DNA of 5,741 bases, taken from assembly GCA_003142495.1 (NCBI GenBank), contig PLMM01000049.1, positions 1 through 5,741 on the forward strand, written 5' to 3'. Both the position numbers and the translations under genes were made by a program. Source of the DNA: Gemmatimonadota bacterium. Its GTDB lineage: Bacteria; Gemmatimonadota; Gemmatimonadetes; Gemmatimonadales; Gemmatimonadaceae. How positions within the stretch are numbered: position 1 is the first letter of the stretch; each line of letters starts with the position of its first letter. Under the pieces are notes generated by a model. That model was not told the origin of the DNA. It did not search any database and worked only from the letters and a program-made list of their open reading frames with translations. Shown piece after piece: positions 1-5,741 of this stretch.

Positions 1-1914
1 CAGGTGCAGAGCCGCATCAAGGAGCTGGACCGGATCGAGAGGATCGAGATTCCGCCCCAGGAGAAGACCATCCGCTTCACCTTCCCGCAGCCCAAACCCA
101 GCGGCAGGGTGGTCACGGAATTCAAGAACGTCGCCAAAAGTTATGGCGACCACCAGGTTTTCTCCGAAGTGGAATTCATCATCGAGCGCGGCGACCGGGT
201 GGCCCTGGTCGGAGTCAACGGCGCCGGCAAATCGACGCTCATCAAGATCCTCGCCGGCGCGGAACCGGTCAGCGCCGGCGAGTACACGCTCGGGCACAAC
301 GCCCAGCCCGACTACTTCGCCCAGGACCAGTACAAGGAACTGGACCCCAACGCGCGTATGATCGACGACCTGGCCACGGTTGCGCCGCGCGCCACCAATA
401 CCGAACTGCGCAGCATCCTGGGCTGTTTCCTGTTCTCCGAGGACGACGTCTTCAAAACCATCGGCGTGCTCTCCGGTGGCGAGCGCAACCGCTACGCCAT
501 GGCCAAGATGCTGGTGTCGCCGGCAAATCTGTTGCTGCTCGACGAGCCCACGAACCATCTCGACGTCGATGCGATCGAGTGGCTCGAGAAATTCCTGATC
601 GAGCACGGCACGACGCTGCTCTTCGTCACGCACGATCGCGCCTTCCTTCGGCACGTGGCGACGCGAATCGTCGAGCTGGATCGCGGTAAGCTCGCGGACT
701 GGGGCGCGAGCTACGATCTCTATCTCGAGCGAAAGGAAGCGTCGCTGGCGGCCGAGGCGCGCGAGTGGGAGGAGTTCGACAAGAAGCTCGCGAAGGAGGA
801 AGTGTGGATTCGCACCGGCATTCAGGCGCGTCGCACGCGCAACGAGGGACGCGTGCGCTCGCTCGAGGCGCTGCGCGTTGAGCGGGGGGAGCGTCGCGAG
901 CGCCAGGGAGAACTGAAGCTGCAGGCGCAGGAGGCCGAGCGATCGGGGCGGCTCGTGGCGGAGGCGAAGAGGGTGAGCTTCGCGCGCGGTGACAAGCCGA
1001 TCATCGTGAACTTTTCGACGACGATCACGCGCGGCGATCGCGTGGGGCTCATCGGGCCGAACGGCTCGGGGAAGACGACGCTCCTGCGACTGCTGCTTGG
1101 CGAGCTCGCTCCCGACACCGGCACGATACGCCTTGGGACGAATCTCGAGATCGCGTACTTTGATCAGCTGCGCGAGGAGCTGGATCCCGAGCGCACCGTG
1201 TTCGAGAGCATCGCCGACGGCGCCGAGTTCGTGGAGATCGGCGCGAATCGCAAGCACGTGCTCGGCTATCTGCAGGATTTTCTCTTCCCGCCGGATCGCG
1301 CGCGCACGCCGGTTCGTGCACTCTCGGGCGGCGAGCGCAATCGGCTGTTGCTCGCGCGGCTCTTCACGCGATCGTTCAACGTGCTGGTGCTCGACGAGCC
1401 GACGAACGACCTCGATATTGAAACGCTCGATCTCCTTGAGGAGCTGCTGCTCGAATTCTCCGGCACGCTGCTCGTCGTCAGCCACGATCGCGAGTTTCTG
1501 GATCACGTGGTGACGAGCACCCTCGTGCTCGAGGGAAAGGGGCGCGTCGGCGAGTACGTGGGGGGCTATACGGACTGGGTGCGGCAGCGCGCTGCGGCGA
1601 GCGAGATTGCGGCGGCGAGCAAGGCGCCACCCGCGGCTGCGAGCACTGCGAAAGCTTCAACGGCGAAGGGTGCGCGCAGCGAGAAGAAGCGCCGACTCTC
1701 GCTCAAGGAAACGAGCGAGCTCGCCTCGCTTCCCCATGCAATCGATGCGCTCGAGCGCGAGCGCGAGTCGGCGTACGCGTCGCTCGCGGATCCGGCGCTG
1801 CTGCGCGATGGTGCAGCGATCAGTGTCGCGAAGGCGCGCATCGCTACGATTGAGGCCAGCATTGCGAAACAGCTCGCGCGCTGGGAAGAGCTCGAGACCA
1901 TCGCCGCTGGCTGA
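1..1914 (+). CDS. ABC-F family ATPase, 5'-partial, Uup-like C-terminal two thirds with a hybrid first ATPase domain
   Basis: Soluble ABC-F ATPase with no membrane segments; family members act on ribosomes, and Uup is also linked to DNA-intermediate tolerance. Residues are counted from the GTG at 4. That GTG is probably an internal Val: the frame is open to base 1, and QVQSRIKELDRIERIE is a typical ABC-F interdomain linker, so the gene starts outside the window. The first ATPase unit has Walker A GVNGAGKST (70-78), LSGGE (156-160), Walker B LLLLDEP (Asp180, Glu181) and switch His210. A charged linker follows, with the Uup-like ARRTRNEGRVRSL stretch (about 276-288). The second ATPase unit has GPNGSGKTT (351-359), LSGGERN (440-446), LVLDEPTNDLD (Asp464, Glu465) and His494. 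An Ala/Lys-rich segment and a helical C-terminal domain ending near ARWEELE resemble the Uup C-terminal domain. Up to about residue 180 the protein matches the second half of a different ABC-F type; after it, Uup. With the missing 5' part it would carry three ATPase units instead of two. The ABC-F assignment is firm; whether the fusion is real is not. Confidence 0.9.
   Translation, partial: QVQSRIKELDRIERIEIPPQEKTIRFTFPQPKPSGRVVTEFKNVAKSYGDHQVFSEVEFIIERGDRVALVGVNGAGKSTLIKILAGAEPVSAGEYTLGHNAQPDYFAQDQYKELDPNARMIDDLATVAPRATNTELRSILGCFLFSEDDVFKTIGVLSGGERNRYAMAKMLVSPANLLLLDEPTNHLDVDAIEWLEKFLIEHGTTLLFVTHDRAFLRHVATRIVELDRGKLADWGASYDLYLERKEASLAAEAREWEEFDKKLAKEEVWIRTGIQARRTRNEGRVRSLEALRVERGERRERQGELKLQAQEAERSGRLVAEAKRVSFARGDKPIIVNFSTTITRGDRVGLIGPNGSGKTTLLRLLLGELAPDTGTIRLGTNLEIAYFDQLREELDPERTVFESIADGAEFVEIGANRKHVLGYLQDFLFPPDRARTPVRALSGGERNRLLLARLFTRSFNVLVLDEPTNDLDIETLDLLEELLLEFSGTLLVVSHDREFLDHVVTSTLVLEGKGRVGEYVGGYTDWVRQRAAASEIAAASKAPPAAASTAKASTAKGARSEKKRRLSLKETSELASLPHAIDALERERESAYASLADPALLRDGAAISVAKARIATIEASIAKQLARWEELETIAAG
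529..567 (+). other. Fusion junction between two ABC-F sequence types
   Basis: This stretch encodes LLLLDEPTNHLDV, the most conserved motif of ABC-F proteins and nearly invariant between paralogs. Upstream, the protein has the linker and first half of a second ATPase domain of a YheS/YdiF-like ABC-F. Downstream (IEWLEKFL, then RIVELDRGKL and KEEVWIR) it follows the first ATPase domain of Uup. Codon choice also changes here: for Ala, 11 GCC and 3 GCG in bases 1-540, against 3 GCC and 14 GCG in 541-1020. The junction could be a real homologous recombination point or an assembly join through a shared short sequence. Confidence 0.65.
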
Positions 1915-1917
1915 GTC

Positions 1918-2001
1918 CTACGGTGCGCGCTCCACGCGAATGCCCAGCGTGTAGTCGCCGTTCAGATAGTCGACGCGCGACTGCGGCGCAGGAATAGGCA
2001 T
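1918..2001 (-). other. 27-codon ORF of uncertain status, possibly the remnant of a gene's 3' end
   Basis: The - strand reads ATG at 2001-1999 to TAG at 1920-1918. It gives MPIPAPQSRVDYLNGD followed by a tail ending GIRVERAP, which has the look of a real protein C-terminus. A TAG lies directly before the ATG in frame, and I see no Shine-Dalgarno, so it is unlikely to be an independent gene. It lies 14 bases after the stop of the small secreted protein gene and ends 3 bases from the convergent stop of the ABC-F gene. It could be the surviving end of a truncated gene, or chance. I do not recognise the family. Confidence 0.25.
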
Positions 2002-2015
2002 CTACATCGAACGAC

Positions 2016-2468
2016 TCACATCGTCGTAATGTCGTTGCAGGTCGCCGTGATTTTGAGCGCAATGCCGTCCTTCGTCTTCCCTGCGCCGGACAGCTCCATG
2101 CTCTTGCCCTTCGCCGTGAACGCGACGGGAACGTTGGAGACGTCGTACGTGGCCGAGCCCTTCCCGACGCCGATCGAGACGGTTAAATCGCCCGTCTTCG
2201 GCCCCGCGACATCTGGGTTGTCGACCTTGATGCCGCCAGCCTGAAGTGCGCGGGCACCAACCGCGTCAAAGTCCCTGAATGATGCAGCAAAGAATTTTTG
2301 GGGCTTGGCGTTGAGGCACATCACTTCGGCCGCCTTCGCGCTGTAGGTGCCCGCGAAGGGTCCGTTTCCGACGACGATGGTCCACGGATTCGGTGCGGCG
2401 TGCGGGCGTGCAGCCGCGAGCGACACGGCGCCTGCAACGATGAGAGCAGAACGAATGAGCTGCTTCAT
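2016..2468 (-). CDS. Small secreted protein of unknown family
   Basis: A 150-residue protein I do not recognise. The N-terminus (MKQLIR followed by SALIVAGAVSLAAA) is a clear Sec signal peptide, with cleavage probably at about residues 20-25, so the mature protein of about 125 residues should be periplasmic or secreted. The mature part has no further hydrophobic helix. It is rich in Gly, Thr, Val and alternating polar/apolar residues, suggesting a beta-sandwich or small beta-barrel. It has exactly two cysteines, Cys51 and Cys144, near the two ends of the mature chain, which could form one disulfide. The start is supported by a strong ribosome binding site 8 bases upstream. The gene follows the two-domain lipoprotein gene on the same strand after 50 bp, so the two are probably co-transcribed. 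No enzymatic motif is visible and I assign no function. Confidence 0.85.
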   Translation of the reverse strand: MKQLIRSALIVAGAVSLAAARPHAAPNPWTIVVGNGPFAGTYSAKAAEVMCLNAKPQKFFAASFRDFDAVGARALQAGGIKVDNPDVAGPKTGDLTVSIGVGKGSATYDVSNVPVAFTAKGKSMELSGAGKTKDGIALKITATCNDITTM

Positions 2469-2476
2469 GCGGACGA

Positions 2477-2482
2477 TCCTCC
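2477..2482 (-). promoter_or_regulatory. Ribosome binding site of the small secreted protein gene
   Basis: The - strand reads GGAGGA here, 8 bases before the ATG at 2468. This is a near-ideal Shine-Dalgarno sequence and spacing, and it fixes the start codon. Confidence 0.8.
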
Positions 2483-2518
2483 AGAGTCAAGGATTGAGAT
2501 GGACTTCCTAAGCTATCT

Positions 2519-3568
2519 CTACAGGCGCTCCACCGCGGCGCGAATCAGCTCGACGGTTTCCTCGAAGGTCGCGCCCGACGTCTTGTACTGTACGGTCAAC
2601 ATCTTGTCGCCCTTGAGCGCGTGGAGCGCGCCATCGGCGCCGATCGAGAGCGCGTCCCACTTTCCCTCGAGCGTATCGGGCGCCTGCGTGCCGCCCGTCT
2701 TCGCGGAGACCAGCGCGTTGACCCCGCCCATCATCTTGAAGAACTCGGCGCCGTGCCTCAGCATCGGCGTGATCACGAGCGCGCGATGCTTGCCGCTGTA
2801 GTACGCGCAGCTCGCACCCGATCCGAAAACGAGCGCGCTGTTCTTGCTCGCCTGGTACGGCGCTATCGGCAACTTGCCGAGCACCTTCTCGGCCTCCGCT
2901 CGGGTGACCAGCGCGCACGGATCGGGAACGTGGGGAGGCGTGGTCGGATCCGCTGGATCGTTGGTGAACGGCGTATCGGGGATGTGATCGAGCATCGCTC
3001 CCGCGAGCGCTAGGCCCGCCTTGTCGTGCCCGATCGGCGTCACGAATTGCACGGCTATCCGACCCGCGCGCGCGGCGGTGAGCCCGCCGGGAATCTGGCT
3101 GACGAAATCCCAGCGACCATCGATGAGTGTGTCGCGCTTCGCCTCTTTGGTGCCGCTCTTGAGCTCCGCCTCGACGTTCCCCATTCCGGCGAATGCCGTC
3201 TGCATCGCGCCGGATTCGTCAGGGGTGAGCTCGATGGCCACGCTCTGCGCCATCGATCCCTGCGGCCGCAGCTGATACTGGCACGCCCCGCCGTTCGACT
3301 GCGGAACCACAGTCTCCGTACTTCGCACCCGCACTGGCTCCGCGATCACTGAATCGCCGAGCGCCTTCTGCGCCTCGGCGCGCGTGATCCAGCTGCAGGG
3401 ATCGCGCTGCGTGCTCTGCGATGGGACCTGCGCGGCGCGCGTCGGCTGCGAGGATGCCTTCGCGTTGTCGGCGGACGGAGTGGCGGCGGAGTCGCCGCCA
3501 CACTTTGCGGCCGACAATACGGCGATACCGGCAACGATCGTTGCGACGCGATGCGCACGTAAAGGCAT
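2519..3568 (-). CDS. Probable lipoprotein with two tandem DPC-type domains (DUF3558-like)
   Basis: A 349-residue exported protein. The frame is open up to 3805, but I place the start at 3568 because MPLRAHRVATIVAGIAVLSAAKCGG begins a basic N-region plus hydrophobic core, while the 79 residues before it are Arg/Cys-rich and lie opposite another gene. Cys23 followed by GGDS and a Ser/Ala/Gln-rich linker (about 24-54) looks like a lipoprotein anchor, although Lys at -1 is not canonical. Two homologous units follow. Unit 1 has DPCSWITRAEAQKALG (56-71), Cys96 in ACQY, GRWD (151-154) and AVQF (172-175). Unit 2 has DPCALVTRAEAEKVLG (216-231), Cys254 in SCAY, GKWD (302-305) and TVQY (325-328). Matching landmarks lie 151-160 residues apart, so this is an internal duplication. 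DPC at the domain start, a second Cys about 36-38 residues on, and a TRAEA helix recall DUF3558-type lipoprotein domains of unknown function. The paired cysteines probably form a disulfide in each unit. No catalytic motif is visible. The start lacks a strong Shine-Dalgarno. Confidence 0.85.
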   Translation of the reverse strand: MPLRAHRVATIVAGIAVLSAAKCGGDSAATPSADNAKASSQPTRAAQVPSQSTQRDPCSWITRAEAQKALGDSVIAEPVRVRSTETVVPQSNGGACQYQLRPQGSMAQSVAIELTPDESGAMQTAFAGMGNVEAELKSGTKEAKRDTLIDGRWDFVSQIPGGLTAARAGRIAVQFVTPIGHDKAGLALAGAMLDHIPDTPFTNDPADPTTPPHVPDPCALVTRAEAEKVLGKLPIAPYQASKNSALVFGSGASCAYYSGKHRALVITPMLRHGAEFFKMMGGVNALVSAKTGGTQAPDTLEGKWDALSIGADGALHALKGDKMLTVQYKTSGATFEETVELIRAAVERL

Positions 3569-3618
3569 ACGATCACTCAGGCGTGCTGCTGAAGAGAAAT
3601 GACGGGCTCTGCGGTTGC

Positions 3619-3647
3619 AGTATGCGACATCCCCGCCCCGAGCGCAA
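3619..3647 (-). promoter_or_regulatory. Weak candidate promoter for the lipoprotein / small secreted protein pair
   Basis: On the - strand TTGCGC (3647-3642) is followed after 17 bases by CATACT (3624-3619), matching the sigma-70 consensus at 3 of 6 and 4 of 6 positions. It ends 50 bases before the ATG at 3568. The spacing is right, but the hexamers are weak and GC-rich DNA gives such matches by chance. The rest of the gap between 3569 and 3730 shows no other clear signal. Confidence 0.25.
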
Positions 3648-3730
3648 CGCGTGGCGGTCCCGTGCTTGCACAAAGGGAGTGGGAAACATTCTCGCGATTG
3701 CGCAACGACACTGAGTACGCCAGTCACGCC

Positions 3731-3737
3731 GGAGGAG
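3731..3737 (+). promoter_or_regulatory. Ribosome binding site of the DUF2277 gene remnant
   Basis: GGAGGAG lies 8 bases before the ATG at 3746. The intact translation signal shows that the 5' end of the disrupted gene is native and was recently functional. Confidence 0.75.
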
Positions 3738-3745
3738 AGTGAATC

Positions 3746-3885
3746 ATGTGCAGAAACATCAAGACACTCGCGAACTTCTCGCCGCCCGCAAATTGATTCA
3801 GTCACTCGAGACCAACGCCGCCCCGCGCGATCGCGGCGAAGAAGCGCAAAAGGCGCGGGAGCGGTCGCAGAAGCGCTTCGCCTAG
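3746..3885 (+). pseudogene. DUF2277 family gene with an out-of-frame internal deletion
   Basis: From the ATG at 3746 the frame gives MCRNIKTLANFSPPAN and stops at 3794-3796. MCRNIKTL-NF-PPA is the hallmark N-terminus of the DUF2277 family (small conserved bacterial proteins of about 85-95 residues, function unknown). In another frame, from about 3787 to the TAG at 3883-3885, the DNA encodes RKLIQSLETNAAPRDRG and a charged tail ending KRFA, which matches the usual DUF2277 C-terminus (SL-T-APPR-RE, then a Lys/Arg/Ala helix ending RFG or RFA). About 16 N-terminal and 32 C-terminal residues remain, so roughly 40 central codons are missing and the ends are out of frame. The break falls around 3783-3792, where CCGCCCGCA can be read as the end of SPPA or as the start of ARK, which suggests a deletion across a short repeat. 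The second frame is also open from a GTG at 3748 (45 codons), but the match of both ends to one family makes deletion the better reading. Confidence 0.7.
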
Positions 3886-3894
3886 GCGAGGCGC
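3873..3894. terminator. Hairpin between convergent genes, possible bidirectional terminator
   Basis: An inverted repeat with 10-base arms, GCGCTTCGCC and GGCGAGGCGC, separated by TA. All positions pair when one G-U wobble is allowed; in practice the loop would open to four bases. It overlaps the stop of the DUF2277 remnant (3885) and lies 16 bases beyond the stop of the convergent propeller gene (3911). No T-run follows on either strand, so it is not a canonical intrinsic terminator. Two perfect palindromes, 3878-3889 and 3888-3897, overlap it. Confidence 0.4.
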
Positions 3895-3910
3895 CTCCGC
3901 GTTCGTCGCC

Positions 3911-5741
3911 CTACTGCGCCGCGGCCAGCGCCTTCACCGCTGCAGACAGCTTCTGCACCTTGGCACCATCGCTCGCGCCGCTCGCATCGCCGTCGATCTG
4001 CGACGCCAGCTTCGTCAGCGACGTGCCGCGCGCGGAGCCTGACTCCTTCTCCGCGCCCTTCAGCGCGGCGCGATCCGCGGCGATCTTGTCCGCCGCCAGA
4101 CCGTGCGAGCGCTCGAGCTGATCGAGATACGCGCCCGCCAAAGCGAACGTCGCCGGCCAGACGATCTTCCGCTGTCCCTGCGTGTTCAGGTACTCCCACT
4201 TCACCGCACTTCGCCGCATCGATCTCATTCTGCGAGATGAAGGCGCTCGGCGTCAGCTCCACGATGTCGAGCCCGCGCGAGATCTCCGAGCTCACCATCA
4301 CACCGTTGTACCAGTACACCGACCACGATCCGCCACTCGCCATGCGCGTCGAGTCCACGGGGCCACGATCGAAGAACGCGATCTCCCTCGGGTGCGCGAC
4401 ATCGGTCCAGTCGAAGAGCGAGATGCCGCCCTGGTACCACGACTGAATCATCACATCACGTCCCGGGATCGGAACCAGTGAGCCGTTGTGCGCAACGCAG
4501 TTCTCGAACTTGGTCTGCGGCGCCGGCATCTTGTAGTAGCTCTGGAACTGCAGCTTGTCGTCCACGATCGTGAAGAGCGCATCTGCGCCCCACTCGTGCT
4601 TGTCGGTCGAGCGGCACTTCGGCTGTCCACCGCCGCCCCATTCATCGCTGAACAGCACCTTGGTGCCGTCGTTGTTGAAGGTCGCCGAGTGCCAGTAGGA
4701 AAAGTTGGAATCGGATGCTGCGGCGAGGCGCACGGGGTGCGCCGGATCGCGAATGTCGAGGAGCAGCCCGTAACCCTCGCACGCGCCGCCGGCCAGGCCG
4801 ATCGCCGGATAAACGGTGATGTCGTGGCACTGCGTCGGGCCGGCGTTCGGGTTCGCGGGTGGCGGACCGATCATCGCCGCGATCATGCCGGGGATCGCGG
4901 CGCGCACTGCGGCGCTGTCGGCGGCAGTGGCTGGTCCTGTTCCGCCGCGCGCCTTCACGATGCTGTCGAGCAAAGGTTGAACAAAGCGCGGTCCGAGCAC
5001 CTGCTCGCGATTGCGGATCGTCGCGGTGAATCCGCCGCGCGCCTTCGCGTCTGCGACTGCCTTCGCATTCTCTGCGATGTCCATGGCGGCCTCTCCATGC
5101 TTTGCGGGCGCCGTGAGGTCATTGAAGATGCGCGGCGAGCTGACGATCGCGGCCTGCTCCGGATGCGCAAGCGGCACCTTGATCACCTCAATGCGGAAGA
5201 GCGCCGAATTCGGATCCTGGTCGGGCGTGGCGCTAACGCAGCCCGGGAGCTCGTTCGGCGAGCGAATGCGCGACGAGCCCGAGATGTAGATGTAGACGTT
5301 GTCCGGATCCTTCGGGTCGACCAGCGCGGTGTGCGTGTGCGAGCCGCGGCACGTCTGCACGTTGCCGACGTTCTTCGGATTCGCGATGTCGGTGATGTCG
5401 AAGATGCGGAGTCCGCGCAGGCGGTCCTTGCTCACCGTGTCCTTCACGCCTTCGCCGCCGCAGTCGAGCCGCCCCGTGAGCCCTTCGCCCGACACGAACA
5501 GCAAATTCTTATAGACCGACACGTCGCTCTGCGACGCCGGGCAGTAGTACGCCGTCTTGAGCGTCGGATGCGCGGGATTCGAGATGTCCCAGATCTGGTA
5601 GCCGGCGTAGCTCCCCTGAATCGCATACGGTCCCGTGAAGGCGAGATCGGAATTCGTAATGCCCATGAATTTCGCCGACGGCTGCGTGCGCGAGACGACG
5701 CGCAGATTCCACGTCGCTTCCTGCGCATCCATCAGCCCCGC
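3911..5741 (-). CDS. LVIVD-type beta-propeller protein, probably secreted, 5'-partial and frameshifted
   Basis: Residues are counted from the Met at 5732. That Met is probably internal: the frame runs open to the window edge (AGL before it) and homologs continue upstream, where a signal peptide would be. Repeated blades carry the pattern GYQIWDISNPAHP (44-56), GLRIFDITDIANP (107-119), GLLLDIRDPAHP (322-333) and GISLFDWTDVAHP (436-448), as in LVIVD-repeat proteins (substrate unknown). An Ala-rich, probably helical insert (about 205-297) separates two blade groups. Eight cysteines (64, 91, 128, 165, 302, 318, 373, 412) suit an extracytoplasmic protein with disulfides. After QNEIDAAK (residue 508, base 4209) the frame turns into Arg-rich nonsense running to 3882, while the neighbouring frame continues sensibly from base 4204 with VKWEYLNTQGQRKIVWPATF and a helical tail ending KALAAAQ at the TAG at 3913-3911. 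This fits one extra base at 4205-4208. With the shift repaired, about 606 residues lie in the window. The gene is convergent with the DUF2277 remnant. Family assignment is good; molecular function is unknown. Confidence 0.85.
4205..4208 (-). other. Site of the 1-nt frameshift in the propeller gene
   Basis: The - strand codons GCG GCG AAG (4217-4209) are followed by TGCG and then GTG AAG TGG. Removing one base from TGCG joins DAAK to VKWEYLN in one frame and restores the expected C-terminal region. No slippery heptamer is visible, so programmed frameshifting is unlikely. Confidence 0.75.

Noticed and set aside
4..6. GTG as the start codon of the ABC-F gene
   Set aside because: The frame is open to base 1 and the residues around it are a typical interdomain linker, so this is an internal valine.
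2485..2490. TTGACT on the - strand as a -35 box before the small secreted protein gene
   Set aside because: The ribosome binding site and start codon occupy the place where a -10 box would have to be.
2298..2801. 167-codon + strand ORF
   Set aside because: It runs antisense across two well-supported - strand genes and their spacer, with no recognisable protein features.
3641..3710. Repeated GCGCAAC words as operator or repeat
   Set aside because: Only two short copies in a GC-rich gap, with no regular spacing or symmetry beyond chance.
3569..3805. N-terminal extension of the lipoprotein to an ATG at 3805
   Set aside because: The extra 79 residues are Arg/Cys-rich, lie opposite the DUF2277 remnant and would bury the signal peptide.
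3615..4121. 168-codon + strand ORF
   Set aside because: It crosses the DUF2277 remnant in another frame and lies antisense to the propeller gene; GC-rich DNA leaves such shadow frames open.
3882..4204. Arg/Gly-rich C-terminal tail of the propeller frame as real protein
   Set aside because: It is the wrong frame after a frameshift; the neighbouring frame gives a sensible helical domain ending at 3911.

Overview
The window is GC-rich bacterial DNA, most likely from a member of the Gemmatimonadota or a similar soil or sediment lineage. That placement rests on remembered resemblance of the LVIVD-type propeller protein and the small secreted proteins to Gemmatimonadota genomes, plus the GC-ending codons. 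I could not check it by search. It reads like an ordinary chromosomal region. I see no CRISPR array, transposase, integrase, tRNA, rRNA or recognisable defence system.

Layout. On the + strand, 1-1914 is the 3' part of an ABC-F ATPase gene that is open at the left edge. It looks like a hybrid: before the first Walker B motif it resembles the second half of one ABC-F type, and after it the protein is Uup-like. On the - strand, 1918-2001 is a 27-codon ORF of doubtful status. Next come two - strand genes for exported proteins, probably one transcription unit: 3568->2519 (probable lipoprotein with two tandem DPC-type domains), then 50 bp later 2468->2016 (small secreted protein of unknown family, with a good Shine-Dalgarno). 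On the + strand, 3746-3885 is a DUF2277 gene that keeps both ends but has lost its middle. A 22-nt hairpin sits between it and the convergent gene. On the - strand, from the right edge to 3911, is a secreted LVIVD-type beta-propeller protein, open at its 5' end and broken by a one-base frameshift near 4205-4208.

How the genes relate. No single pathway ties them together. The ABC-F protein would act on ribosomes or DNA intermediates in the cytoplasm, while the three larger - strand products look extracytoplasmic. The main point of interest is that three of the five main genes carry a structural defect: a fusion at a conserved motif, an out-of-frame internal deletion and a 1-nt frameshift. Either the contig contains assembly or sequencing errors, or the locus is decaying or recombining. 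Read mapping would settle which.
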